From contig CATOLC010000016.1 in NCBI GenBank assembly GCA_951800855.1, forward strand, positions 1 through 12,297: a DNA stretch of 12,297 bases. The letters are read 5' to 3'. Source of the stretch: an uncultured Ruminococcus sp. (GTDB lineage: Bacteria; Bacillota; Clostridia; Oscillospirales; Acutalibacteraceae). This document shows positions 4,841 to 12,297 of this stretch, in pieces. Position numbers and translations under genes: made by a program. Each line of letters begins with the position of its first letter. The stretch's first letter is position 1. The notes under the pieces are model-generated. The model saw only the letters and a program-made list of their open reading frames with translations, was not told the DNA's origin and ran no database searches.

Positions 4841-5512
4841 TTAAATCTCCTTTTCTATGATATTGTACTTTTTTTCTTTGTTAGCTGTCATTATGAAAAC
4901 ATCACTGATATCTATATTTTCATCTTGGAGGACTTCGTCAATCCATTCTTTGGAAAGTCCGCAAAGAGATAAAGAAAAATCTGAAATTTCACCGTCACTT
5001 ACAACCACAGCATCTATCCCTTCATCCGGGACTTCAATTCCTAAAGTTGAGGCATCAGGGGGCTGTTTGCCTGTTTTTTTTAGTACGCTGAGTTTTCCGT
5101 TTGTTTCCACAATTGCATATGATACATCTTCAATTGAGAAAACATCGATTTGCCGGAGCTCTTCAAAGAGATCTTCCACTGTCATCCTGAGCATTTTTAG
5201 TTCATTTTGCATAATTTTTCCATCGTCTATTACTACGATCGGGCTACCGCAAATAAATTTTCGGAATTTAGAGTTTTTTAGCATAATAATTGAAACTATT
5301 ACCTCGAATACAACAAGTACAATTATCGGTATGGCTCCGCTTATTAGAGGTTGCCCAGGGTTTTGCATTGGTATAGTTGCAATATTTGAAATTAGTAGCG
5401 TTACTACTAATTCTGAGGTTTGGAGTTCACTGATTTGACGTTTGCCCATTATTTTTAGAGCGAAAATTATAAGCATATATAGAAGGATTGTCCGAATTAA
5501 AGATACTGCCAA
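4841..5512 (-). CDS. DUF421 (YetF-like) membrane protein
   Basis: A 223-residue YetF-family protein. The N-terminal third has hydrophobic segments at about 3-20, 35-48 and 55-78 around the family signature 'MGKRQISELQTSELVVTL' followed by 'PMQNPGQPL'. The soluble C-terminal DUF421 domain contains 'VIDDGKIMQNELKMLRMTVEDLFEELRQ' (family pattern of a basic-acidic helix before a strand pair) and a glycine/valine-rich terminal region. Members are linked to sporulation envelope stress and spore germination in Bacillus, but the activity is not established. The start chosen is TTG at 5512, with GACGGTG upstream; an ATT one codon earlier is possible and there is no in-frame ATG. Operon with the DUF4363 gene. 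Confidence 0.85.
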   Translation of the reverse strand: MAVSLIRTILLYMLIIFALKIMGKRQISELQTSELVVTLLISNIATIPMQNPGQPLISGAIPIIVLVVFEVIVSIIMLKNSKFRKFICGSPIVVIDDGKIMQNELKMLRMTVEDLFEELRQIDVFSIEDVSYAIVETNGKLSVLKKTGKQPPDASTLGIEVPDEGIDAVVVSDGEISDFSLSLCGLSKEWIDEVLQDENIDISDVFIMTANKEKKYNIIEKEI

Positions 5513-5749
5513 AATAACACCGTCTTTCGTTTTGTATTTAGTATATTATTTTCATAATTTTACCTTTATATTCATAAAATTCCTTTTAAGTTTGATTTTC
5601 TATTTAGATGAAAAGGAAACTAAAAAATAAATCGGAAATTCTATTTAATAAACTTATTTATTGACATAGCTAAAATGAACAAAAAGATAGCACAGAGAAT
5701 TTTTAAAATTTACCGAATTCATATTTTTAAACTTATTTGCCTAGATTGC
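5513..5749. other. Intergenic region between divergent operons
   Basis: AT-rich gap between the minus-strand DUF421 gene and the plus-strand rpsF promoter. I see a TATACT on the minus strand near 5550 without a good -35 box, and a TTGACA at 5662-5667 without a matching -10 box. No gene or RNA that I can support. Confidence 0.5.
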
Positions 5750-5778
5750 TTGACTAATCTGGCTTTTAATGGTAAACT
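5750..5778 (+). promoter_or_regulatory. Promoter of the rpsF-ssb-rpsR operon
   Basis: TTGACT 5750-5755, 17-bp spacer, TAAACT 5773-5778. Transcription would start near 5785, giving a leader of about 75 nt. Confidence 0.6.
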
Positions 5779-5812
5779 ATATGAGCTTGTATTTTTATAA
5801 TACTATGCCTAT

Positions 5813-5851
5813 CCTTGCCCTGATAAAGGGCCGAGAGTCCGTAAGGAGGTG
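5813..5851 (+). promoter_or_regulatory. rpsF leader hairpin, S6:S18 binding motif-like
   Basis: CCTT (5813-5816) pairs with AAGG (5843-5846) and GCCC (5817-5820) with GGGC (5828-5831), leaving a one-sided bulge CGAGAGTCCGT. The outer stem takes in the start of the AAGGAGGTG ribosome binding site. A hairpin with a 3' bulge carrying CCG before rpsF is the known autoregulatory target of the S6:S18 complex, which mimics the 16S rRNA site. Repression of the operon by excess S6:S18 follows from that family knowledge, not from direct evidence here. Confidence 0.6.
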
Positions 5852-5860
5852 AATATTAGA

Positions 5861-6211
5861 ATGGAAGAAAAAATGTTAACTAAGATTAGCTATGAGTTTT
5901 TTTTGGTGCTGAGTTCTAAATTAGCTGAAGAGTCCATTGAGTCTATGGTTAAAAAATTTGAAGACTTAATTTCCCAGCATGGAGAAGTTGAAAGCATTGA
6001 CAGATGGGGCAAACGTAAATTTGCTTATCCTATTAAGAAAGAAACCGAAGGGGAATATATTCTTTTTAATTTTAAGAGTGGGGCTAAATTTCCTATGGAG
6101 CTTGACAGAATAAGCAGGATTACAGATGGAGTGCTCAGAACTCTTATTGTGAAAAAAGACTCTAAATCAGAAGAAATAAGTGAAAACGAGGAGAACGCAG
6201 AAAATGCTTAA
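5861..6211 (+). CDS. rpsF: 30S ribosomal protein S6
   Basis: S6 (116 residues) binds the central domain of 16S rRNA together with S18. The sequence shows the S6 fold: 'YEFFLVLSSKLAEESIESMVKKFEDLI' as strand-helix, then 'DRWGKRKFAYPIKKETEGEYILFNF', which is the most conserved S6 segment, then 'LDRISRITDGVLRTLIVKK'. A short acidic tail (EEISENEENAENA) follows. I chose ATG at 5861; the in-frame GTG at 5849 overlaps the AAGGAGGTG ribosome binding site itself, and ATG 5873 (MLTKISYEF) is an alternative. The stop overlaps the ssb start by 8 bases. Confidence 0.95.
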   Translation: MEEKMLTKISYEFFLVLSSKLAEESIESMVKKFEDLISQHGEVESIDRWGKRKFAYPIKKETEGEYILFNFKSGAKFPMELDRISRITDGVLRTLIVKKDSKSEEISENEENAENA

Positions 6212-6650
6212 TGTTGCGATTATAACGGGAAGGCTTACTGCGGACCCTGAACTAAGGCATACATCAAATAATATTGCAGTAACAAGTTTTAGTGTGGCTG
6301 TTACTAGGTCATACGCAAAAGCTGGGGAAGAACGGCAGTCGGATTTTATAGATGTGGTGGCTTGGAGAGGCACAGCGGAATTCGTAAGCAAATACTTTAA
6401 AAAAGGGCAATTAATTGCAATAGAGGGTTCTATTCAAACACGGAGTTATGAGGATAGAGAAGGCAAAAAAAGAAAAGCTGTCGAAGTGGTAGCAAATAAT
6501 GTTCATTTTATAGAGTCTAAAAAGAGTTCCGGAGTTACAGATGTAAATAATCGGGAAGATATTATCGATGAAACACCGGCCGTTGCTTATGAAAGCGGAA
6601 CTGTAGATGATTTTCAAGAGATACAGGACGATGAAGATTTACCATTTTAA
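6204..6650 (+). CDS. ssb: Single-stranded DNA-binding protein
   Basis: A 148-residue SSB. The OB-fold (about 1-105) opens with MLNVAIITGRLTADPELR and includes 'DFIDVVAWRGTAEFVSKYFKKGQLIAIEGSIQTRSYED' with the aromatic and basic residues that stack on and hold ssDNA. A short variable linker leads to the C-terminal tip DDEDLPF, the conserved peptide that recruits repair and replication proteins. ATG 6204 is chosen over the in-frame GTG 6180 because GAGGAG (6188-6193) stands ten bases before it and the N-terminus then matches the family. It overlaps the rpsF end, so the two are translationally coupled. Confidence 0.96.
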   Translation: MLNVAIITGRLTADPELRHTSNNIAVTSFSVAVTRSYAKAGEERQSDFIDVVAWRGTAEFVSKYFKKGQLIAIEGSIQTRSYEDREGKKRKAVEVVANNVHFIESKKSSGVTDVNNREDIIDETPAVAYESGTVDDFQEIQDDEDLPF

Positions 6651-6671
6651 AGATAAGAGGTGATAGTTAGC

Positions 6672-6917
6672 ATGGAAAATGAAGAAAGAAGAGACCGTCA
6701 GAGCATGAGAAAAAGAAAAAAACCATGTTTGTTTTGCACGGAAAGAGGAGCAGTAATAGATTATAAAGATGTTGCCCGGCTCAGACGTTTCGTATCTGAT
6801 AAAGCAAAGATATTGCCTAGAAGGGTTACCGGTACTTGTTCCGGACATCAAAAGATTCTGACAACTGCCATAAAGCGAGCCAGATATCTTGCGTTTTTAC
6901 CTTATACATGTGATTAG
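6672..6917 (+). CDS. rpsR: 30S ribosomal protein S18, cysteine-containing form
   Basis: S18 (81 residues), partner of S6 in the 30S platform. The diagnostic stretch '[28 protein letters not shown]' and '[13 protein letters not shown]' is intact. Unlike many S18 proteins it has Cys19 and Cys22 (C-x2-C) together with Cys56 and His59, a plausible zinc-binding set as in C+ ribosomal proteins. AGAGGTGAT (6656-6664) precedes the ATG. Third gene of the classic rpsF-ssb-rpsR operon, 21 bases after ssb. Confidence 0.95.
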   Translation: MENEERRDRQSMRKRKKPCLFCTERGAVIDYKDVARLRRFVSDKAKILPRRVTGTCSGHQKILTTAIKRARYLAFLPYTCD

Positions 6918-6961
6918 TTATACTATGGATAATTGTTAATATTAATAAAATTTTTCATTTT

Positions 6962-7001
6962 GTCTCTGGGCATGCTATAAATGCGATGTACGGAGACTTT
7001 T
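6962..7001 (+). terminator. Possible terminator after rpsR
   Basis: GTCTC (6962-6966) pairs with GAGAC (6993-6997), with an inner GCAT/ATGC pairing possible, followed by TTTT. The T run is short. A near-repeat ATGATATAGG follows at about 7003 and 7021. Confidence 0.4.
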
Positions 7002-7056
7002 AATGATATAGGTTTTTGAAATGATATAGGAATTTTCCTAAAAAGGGGACAGCGTT

Positions 7057-8127
7057 ATGGTAAAGATTAAAAATCTTGTAAAGCGGTACGGAACTAAGAC
7101 TGCGGTCAATGATATAAGTTTCAATATAAAAAAGGGTGAAATTGTAGGGCTTTTAGGACCTAATGGGGCTGGAAAATCGACAACCATGAATATTATAACC
7201 GGATATATAACTGCTACAAACGGGAGCGTGGAGGTAAACGGGTTTGATATTATGAAAAATTCGATATCTGCAAAGTCTCAGATTGGGTATTTGCCGGAAC
7301 AGCCTCCGTTATATTTAGATATGACTGTCAAGGGATATTTGAAATTTATATACGATTTAAAAAAAGTTAAACTCAATAAAAAACAGCATATTAATGAGAT
7401 ATGTGAGAGAGTAGGCATATCGGATGTTTATGAAAGACCAATTAATAAGCTTTCCAAAGGATATAAGCAAAGGGTTGGTATTGCGCAAGCTTTAATTGGC
7501 TATCCTCCGCTAATTATCCTCGATGAACCGACAGTTGGACTTGACCCAAGGCAAATATTATCTATAAGAAATCTTATAAAAGATTTAGCTAAAGACCACA
7601 CTGTAATTTTTTCATCGCATATACTTTATGAAGTCCAAATGATATGTGACCGGATTATTGTTATTGATGCAGGCAAGGTGATTGCAGATAAGAGCCCTGA
7701 AGAGTTAGTATCAGATGGAGTATCCGGAAATAAAAGTGTGATTGTACATATCGAAGGGGAAATCGAAAAAGTTCTGGATATTCTTGGGAAAATTTCAGGG
7801 GTGAAAAATATAGAAAAAACCAAAGATTTAAAAGAAAACACTTATGAATATATAATTAGTTATGAAGGGACAGACAGCATAAAAAAGGAAATCTTCAATA
7901 GCCTTTCACAAAATCAACTTTGCCTTACTAAACTTGATGATTTAGATACAAGTTTAGAAGATGTCTTTTTGAAACTCATAAATAAGAAGGAAAACGAAGT
8001 TTGCGACGACCCTGAACAGGAAGAAATTTTAGAAGTTCAGGAAGAAACGACCATAATTAGCGATGACCCGATAATTGACAATGAAAATGATGATGAGGGT
8101 CAAACTGATTTTGATAAAAACGTATAA
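7057..8127 (+). CDS. ABC-2 type transporter ATP-binding protein, GldA-like
   Basis: A 356-residue ABC ATPase. Walker A GPNGAGKST (34-42), Q-loop region 'IGYLPEQPPLY' (76-86), signature LSKGYKQR (132-139), Walker B LIILDEP (152-158) and switch His188 are all intact. With its two downstream genes it matches the GldA-GldF-GldG-type export system; outside gliding bacteria its substrate is unknown. The C-terminal part after about 220 resembles the usual regulatory domain, and then comes an unusual acidic tail of about 35 residues (from 'NEVCDDPEQEE' to the end) that is longer than most family members. GGGG precedes the ATG by about nine bases. Confidence 0.9.
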   Translation: MVKIKNLVKRYGTKTAVNDISFNIKKGEIVGLLGPNGAGKSTTMNIITGYITATNGSVEVNGFDIMKNSISAKSQIGYLPEQPPLYLDMTVKGYLKFIYDLKKVKLNKKQHINEICERVGISDVYERPINKLSKGYKQRVGIAQALIGYPPLIILDEPTVGLDPRQILSIRNLIKDLAKDHTVIFSSHILYEVQMICDRIIVIDAGKVIADKSPEELVSDGVSGNKSVIVHIEGEIEKVLDILGKISGVKNIEKTKDLKENTYEYIISYEGTDSIKKEIFNSLSQNQLCLTKLDDLDTSLEDVFLKLINKKENEVCDDPEQEEILEVQEETTIISDDPIIDNENDDEGQTDFDKNV

Positions 8128-8147
8128 AGAAGGCGGGGAATAACGAA

Positions 8148-8852
8148 ATGCTTGCAATATTAAAAAGAGAACTTTCAGCGTATTTTAATTCAATAATAGG
8201 ATATATATTTATAGCAGTAATTTATTTATTCGGGGGACTTTTCTTTTGGGTAACGTCTATATATTCAGGAAATGCTGACCTTGGTGGAGTGTTTGCTAAT
8301 ATTATGATGATAGTGGAACTTATAATCCCAATACTTACTATGCGTATGATTAGTGAAGACTTCAAGCTAAAAACGGATCAAGCATTATTGACAGCTCCGA
8401 TAAGACCTATTTCAATAGCTTTAGGGAAATATTTTTCAGCCGTAATAGTTTATTTAATGGGAATTTCAGTCACTTTGGCATATGCAGTGGTAGTGTCTTT
8501 TTTTACTACACCAGACTGGATTACTGTTTTAGGAAGCTATATAGGGATTTTAACAATGGGAATGGCACTGATTTCAATAGGAATGTTCATATCATCTTTA
8601 ACTGAAAGTCAGATAGTCGCTGCAGCTGTAACGTATGCAGTATCTATTTTTATAATTCTTATGGATGGAATTTTGGGTTTTTTCAAAAAATCTTTTTTGT
8701 ATAATTTTTTATCTTACCTTTCGTTTTCAAAACATTATAAAAATTTTACTTTAGGGATAGTAAATATGGAGAATATTGTATTTTTCTTAACTATATGTGT
8801 CTTTTTTATCTTTTTAACATCTTATATGCTTGAAAAAAGAAAATGGAATTAA
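8148..8852 (+). CDS. ABC-2 type transporter permease, GldF-like
   Basis: A 234-residue integral membrane protein with about six hydrophobic segments (roughly 15-37, 48-65, 90-115, 122-148, 155-175 and 208-227). The cytoplasmic loop 'MISEDFKLKTDQALLTAPIRPISIALGKYFSA' is the typical ABC-2 permease coupling region. It forms the channel partner of the upstream ATPase, 20 bases away. GGCGGGG lies about ten bases before the ATG. Substrate unknown. Confidence 0.88.
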   Translation: MLAILKRELSAYFNSIIGYIFIAVIYLFGGLFFWVTSIYSGNADLGGVFANIMMIVELIIPILTMRMISEDFKLKTDQALLTAPIRPISIALGKYFSAVIVYLMGISVTLAYAVVVSFFTTPDWITVLGSYIGILTMGMALISIGMFISSLTESQIVAAAVTYAVSIFIILMDGILGFFKKSFLYNFLSYLSFSKHYKNFTLGIVNMENIVFFLTICVFFIFLTSYMLEKRKWN

Positions 8853-8865
8853 GGGGGTGCTTAAG

Positions 8866-10329
8866 ATGAGATTACACTATACTTTTTTTGGAAAAGAACA
8901 TAAAAACACAATAATAAAACATAAAATTTATTCGAATTTACTTCTTATTTTGGCGGTTCTACTTTTAATCGGAGCTAATATTGGAGCACATATTCTTACG
9001 GAAAAATTTTCTCTCAAAGCAGACCTTACAAAGAATAAATCATTTAGTCTTTCTGAGGATTCCATAAACTATATTTCGTCTTTGGATAAAGATATAGAGG
9101 TTATAGTTTTGAATGATAGAGAAAAATTTCTCTCAAATGACGATTATTTTAAGCAGTCAGACAGTGTGATAAATGAATACGCTAGATATTCAGATAAGAT
9201 AAAAATAAAATATATCAATATAGATGAAACCCCCAATATAAAAGCTGAGTATGCCGAAGAGGAAATAAGCGAAAACGGGATAATAGTAAAAAGCGGTTCA
9301 AATCATAAGATTTTATCTGTACAAGATTTGTTTAATATTCAGCAGTCCCCGATGGGTGCATCAATAGCTTCTTCCAAAGCAGAACAAGCGATGACTTCGG
9401 CAATAATAGGAGTCACAAGTGAAAGCAAGATAAAATTAAATATAATCACTGGCTTTGATGAAATAAACCCAGATGGTTTAGTAAAAATGCTTGAAAGCAA
9501 CAATTATGAAATAGATTCTGTTTCTATGCTCACAGACGATATAGACAGCCAGAGCAGTGTAGCTTTTATTTTTGCACCAAACAGAGATTATGATGAAGAA
9601 GCAATAAATAAATTGGAAAATTATCTGGATAATAACGGAGAATGTGGTAAAAACATAATATATTTTGTGAATTCCAATCAAAGAATTCTCCCTAAAATAA
9701 AGGAATTTGCTAAAAATTGGGGAATAGGAATAAACGAGGGCTGGGTATTTGAGCCGGATATATCGAGGCGACTTGTAGCAGACCATGGGTTGTATACTCT
9801 TTGTGAGTATGAATATAATGTAGATTATCCGAATTTGGTAAAAAATACTTCTATACCCATTGCAATGCCAGCGAGCAAACCTTTGGAAATCTTAGATAAA
9901 GATAGGGCTTCTACTTTGCTTAAATTTTCTTCTGCTGCGGGGATATACCCCGAGAATGCCTCAGATAGTTGGTTACCAACTGAAGATGATATGAATAAAG
10001 GACCTATACCTTGTGCAGTGATTTCTACTAAAAAAAGCGAAAAAACAGGCAAAAAATCTACTTTGACGGTTGTGGGAGCAGCAACAGCTGTGGATGAAAT
10101 TTTTCTCTCCAAAAATTCTTTAAATAATTCTTCTTATTTTTTAAATTTAATCAATAATCTAACTGAAAAAGAGGAAACCGTGAACATAGAGCCGAAAACC
10201 ATGGGTGTAAGCGATATGTATATAGAAGGTAAAAAGGCAATTGCGATAGGAATAACATTTGTAGCCGTACTTCCACTTGCATCTTTGCTTATTGGGATTA
10301 TAGTGTGGCTTGTGAAGAGAAAAAGATAA
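8866..10329 (+). CDS. GldG-like ABC transporter auxiliary membrane protein
   Basis: A 487-residue protein anchored at both ends: a membrane helix at about 28-50 (NLLLILAVLLLIGANIGAHIL) and one near the C-terminus ('FVAVLPLASLLIGIIVWLV') followed by KRKR. The large outside domain begins with 'KADLTKNKSFSLSEDSINYISSLDKDIEVIVL', the hallmark of the GldG/IFT52-like family, where a thioredoxin-like region meets an uncharacterised transport domain. I chose ATG 8866, with AAGGGGGTG in front, rather than the non-ATG start 36 bases upstream that lies inside the permease gene. Third gene of the operon, 13 bases after the permease. Confidence 0.87.
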   Translation: MRLHYTFFGKEHKNTIIKHKIYSNLLLILAVLLLIGANIGAHILTEKFSLKADLTKNKSFSLSEDSINYISSLDKDIEVIVLNDREKFLSNDDYFKQSDSVINEYARYSDKIKIKYINIDETPNIKAEYAEEEISENGIIVKSGSNHKILSVQDLFNIQQSPMGASIASSKAEQAMTSAIIGVTSESKIKLNIITGFDEINPDGLVKMLESNNYEIDSVSMLTDDIDSQSSVAFIFAPNRDYDEEAINKLENYLDNNGECGKNIIYFVNSNQRILPKIKEFAKNWGIGINEGWVFEPDISRRLVADHGLYTLCEYEYNVDYPNLVKNTSIPIAMPASKPLEILDKDRASTLLKFSSAAGIYPENASDSWLPTEDDMNKGPIPCAVISTKKSEKTGKKSTLTVVGAATAVDEIFLSKNSLNNSSYFLNLINNLTEKEETVNIEPKTMGVSDMYIEGKKAIAIGITFVAVLPLASLLIGIIVWLVKRKR

Positions 10330-10334
10330 TATCA

Positions 10335-10369
10335 TTTATGCCACCGAGAGAAGCCTTTGGTGGCATAAA
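10335..10369 (+). terminator. Perfect 11-bp hairpin after the ABC operon
   Basis: TTTATGCCACC (10335-10345) pairs perfectly with GGTGGCATAAA (10359-10369) around a 13-nt loop, six bases after the GldG-like stop. The following GTAAATTATTTG is not a proper T run, so it may be a weak terminator, an mRNA-stabilising hairpin or an operator for the next gene. Confidence 0.5.
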
Positions 10370-10408
10370 GTAAATTATTTGTCATTTTTAAACTAAAGAG
10401 GGGTTGAT

Positions 10409-10753
10409 GTGGCTAAAAAAGAGTTTAATAAGCTGGTGAGGGATAAAATTCCTGAAATAATCTTAAGAAACGGCGGTACTCCTGAATATGAAATCCTTAA
10501 GGGCGATGAATATATAAAGATGCTCGACAATAAGTTATTGGAAGAATGTAATGAAGTCTTAAGTGCATTAGATACGCAGGACAAAATAGAGGAACTTGCA
10601 GATTTAATGGAAGTAATTATGGCAATAGCTAAATATTTAAAAATAGATTTTAAAAAATTAGAAAATATGAGACTTGAAAAAAGGAGCAAACGAGGAGGAT
10701 TTGATTCTAAGATATTTTTAAAAAGTACTAAGTTGATTGAGAAACTAGGTTAG
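10409..10753 (+). CDS. MazG-like nucleotide pyrophosphohydrolase
   Basis: A 114-residue all-helical protein of the MazG/phosphoribosyl-ATP pyrophosphohydrolase-like group. It opens with FNKLVRDKIPEII, typical of the small clostridial members, and carries the metal-binding helices 'LLEECNEVLSA' (E-E-x2-E) and 'KIEELADLMEVI' (E-E-x2-D). The likely role is hydrolysis of a non-canonical or damaged NTP to NMP and pyrophosphate; substrate unknown. The start is GTG 10409, with AAAGAGGGG ending five bases before it; the nearby ATG at 10407 is out of frame. Confidence 0.85.
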   Translation: MAKKEFNKLVRDKIPEIILRNGGTPEYEILKGDEYIKMLDNKLLEECNEVLSALDTQDKIEELADLMEVIMAIAKYLKIDFKKLENMRLEKRSKRGGFDSKIFLKSTKLIEKLG

Positions 10754-10809
10754 AAAAATTATAATTATAAATATTTAATTTATCAAAAAGAAATAGAGAG
10801 GTTAAAAAC

Positions 10810-11718
10810 TTGAAAAAGCTTTGCAGTTTATTAGCAGGTATATTAATATTTTCCTTAGTATCAGGTTGTGGACAGGTCTCTGACAAAAGGATTAATTTGG
10901 TAACTTCATTTTATCCGATATATATAATGGTTTTAAATTTAGTTGATGGTGTTGACGGTGTGTCGGTTACAAATATGGCTGAAAATCATATTGGTTGTTT
11001 GCATGATTTTGAGCTTCAGACTTCGGATATGAAAAAGATAGAGAATGCTGACGCTTTTATTATAAACGGGGCGGGCATGGAGTCCTTTTTGGACAAAATT
11101 TTGAATACCAAATCTCAGATGCCTATAGTTGACTCTAGCGAAGGAATAGAAGTTTTAGAAGACGAACATCACGACCATAGCCACGAGCACGAAGAAAGCG
11201 AAGAGGAGCATATAAATTCTCATATATGGGTTTCTATAAGTAATTACATTAGACAAGTTGATAATATATGTGAGGGTTTAGTCTCAATTGACCCTCAGAA
11301 TGAATCCAAGTATAGAGAAAATGCTGAAAAATACACAGAAAAGCTTGAAGATTTAAAGCAACAAATGCACCACGAACTTGATGGACTAAAAAATAAAGAT
11401 GTGGTAACATTTCATGAGGCATTTCCTTATTTTGCAAAAGAATTCGATATAAACGTAGCTGCAGTTATAAGCAGTGAACCAGAAAATGAACCAAGCGTTA
11501 AAGAGCTTTCGGAAGTGGTAGAGACTGTACGTAAATATGGAATAAAGGCATTATTTGTGGAACCGCAGTATCCAGATAACTCCGCCAGAGTGATATCTCA
11601 AGAGACGGACGCAAAGATATATGTTTTAGATTCAGGCTCTTCGGGAGAAATATCCAAGGATGCATATCTTAACACAATGAAAGAGAATCTTGAAGTTTTA
11701 AAAGAAGCTCTTGCTTGA
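10810..11718 (+). CDS. znuA: Zinc/manganese ABC transporter substrate-binding lipoprotein, ZnuA-like
   Basis: A 302-residue cluster A-I metal-binding protein. The signal peptide ends in the lipobox LVSGC, with lipidated Cys20. Likely metal ligands are His65 (CLHDFE), His138 (NSHIW), His202 (TFHEAF) and Asp274 (VLDSG). Between the first two lies a His/Glu/Asp-rich loop (about 118-134, DEHHDHSHEHEE), which marks zinc rather than manganese specificity in the family. It captures metal outside the membrane and hands it to a permease. The start is TTG 10810, with AGAGAGG eight bases before it. It lies 56 bases after the MazG-like gene and 24 bases before the ATPase gene, so the uptake genes form one operon. 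Confidence 0.92.
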   Translation: MKKLCSLLAGILIFSLVSGCGQVSDKRINLVTSFYPIYIMVLNLVDGVDGVSVTNMAENHIGCLHDFELQTSDMKKIENADAFIINGAGMESFLDKILNTKSQMPIVDSSEGIEVLEDEHHDHSHEHEESEEEHINSHIWVSISNYIRQVDNICEGLVSIDPQNESKYRENAEKYTEKLEDLKQQMHHELDGLKNKDVVTFHEAFPYFAKEFDINVAAVISSEPENEPSVKELSEVVETVRKYGIKALFVEPQYPDNSARVISQETDAKIYVLDSGSSGEISKDAYLNTMKENLEVLKEALA

Positions 11719-11742
11719 GTTTTGAAGTAGGGGTGGATAATA

Positions 11743-12297
11743 ATGAAAAAAGATGGATGTCATTGTAGCGTCAGGATTGCTGATTTAGGTGTAAGCCGTG
11801 GAGGATACAAAATACTCAGAAACATATCGTTTTCAGTAAAACATAGTGAAATTATGGCTTTGGTTGGACGTAATGGAGCGGGGAAGACCACTCTTCTTAA
11901 AGCTATAATAGACAGTATACCGCATACCGGAAAGGTGCAGTTTTTTAATTCAGAGGGGAAAATGATATTATCGCCCAAAATAGGCTATGTACCGCAAAAA
12001 CTTAATTTTGACAGGGATACGCCTTTTACCGTTTTGGATTTATTTGGGATAAATTCATCTCGGTTTCCAATATGGATGGGGCTTAGCGAAAAAAGAAAAA
12101 ATCGAGCGTATGAAATTTTAAAAAAAGTTGGAGCTGAAGATCAAATAAATAAGAAAGTCGGTAGGCTTTCTGGAGGAGAAATCCAACGGGTTATGCTTGC
12201 GTTTGCTCTTGACCCTATGCCGGATATTCTTCTGTTGGATGAACCGATTTCTGCAGTTGATAAAAATGGAGCAACAGCTTTCTATCGGTTGATAACG
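11743..12297 (+). CDS. znuC: Zinc ABC transporter ATP-binding protein, ZnuC-like (partial)
   Basis: Open from ATG 11743 to the window edge (185 codons, no stop), so the C-terminus is missing. Walker A GRNGAGKTT (42-50), Q-loop 'GYVPQKLNFDRD' (81-92), signature LSGGEIQR (142-149) and Walker B ILLLDEP (162-168) are present. It supplies ATP hydrolysis for the ZnuA-fed transporter; a permease gene should follow outside the window. The N-terminus carries an extra GCHC motif (Cys6-His7-Cys8) not typical of the family. GGGGTGG lies about five to six bases before the start. Confidence 0.9.
   Translation, partial: MKKDGCHCSVRIADLGVSRGGYKILRNISFSVKHSEIMALVGRNGAGKTTLLKAIIDSIPHTGKVQFFNSEGKMILSPKIGYVPQKLNFDRDTPFTVLDLFGINSSRFPIWMGLSEKRKNRAYEILKKVGAEDQINKKVGRLSGGEIQRVMLAFALDPMPDILLLDEPISAVDKNGATAFYRLIT

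Noticed and set aside
4857..5438. 193-codon plus-strand ORF opposite DUF421
   Set aside because: It is low-complexity Ser/Thr/Ile-rich, lies antisense to a clear family protein and has no ribosome binding site.
5662..5695. Second rpsF promoter at TTGACA 5662
   Set aside because: There is no acceptable -10 box at 16-18 bp.
10759..10770. TTATAATTATAA palindrome upstream of znuA as a Zur or PerR box
   Set aside because: It lacks the 7-1-7 spacing of these boxes and such palindromes are common in DNA this AT-rich.

Overview
The window comes from an AT-rich, low-GC Gram-positive bacterium, most likely a clostridial (gut-type) Firmicute. The evidence is textbook sigma-A promoters with 17-bp spacers, strong AGGAGG-type ribosome binding sites, frequent TTG/GTG starts, the rpsF-ssb-rpsR operon, a coupled DUF421/DUF4363 pair, a TepA-like protease and a secreted serpin. 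No species assignment is possible from sequence reading alone.

Layout. Positions 1-1300 (minus strand) carry two accessory genes. One is a 14-residue repeat protein encoded by near-identical 42-bp tandem repeats. The other is a Nif11-type double-glycine precursor peptide with a perfect promoter and no visible maturation or export genes. Positions 1407-2159 (plus) encode a ClpP/TepA-family protease. Positions 2269-3051 hold a tandem duplication of about 383 bp that is absent from the usual gene models. Each unit encodes a 31-36 residue hydrophobic peptide on the minus strand and, on the plus strand, a short RNA with a perfect promoter and terminator that runs into the 3' end of the peptide gene. 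This is the architecture of a type I toxin-antitoxin module, and the toxin mRNAs have Shine-Dalgarno-sequestering hairpins that covary between the copies. Positions 3135-4259 encode a secreted inhibitory-type serpin with two cysteines at the predicted scissile bond and no ATG start. It ends at a strong terminator.

Positions 4462-5512 (minus) are the DUF421 (YetF-like) membrane protein and DUF4363 protein. Positions 5750-6917 are the rpsF-ssb-rpsR operon, with a leader hairpin resembling the autoregulatory S6:S18 binding motif. Positions 7057-10329 are a three-gene ABC-2 transporter operon of the GldA-GldF-GldG type. Positions 10409-10753 encode a small MazG-like pyrophosphohydrolase. From 10810 to the window end lies a zinc/manganese uptake system: a ZnuA-type lipoprotein followed by the ATPase gene, cut by the window edge.

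The core genes (5750 onward) are ordinary housekeeping and transport. The first 4.4 kb is accessory, and the tandem toxin-antitoxin array, the orphan precursor peptide, the repeat protein and the serpin are the parts worth a second look.
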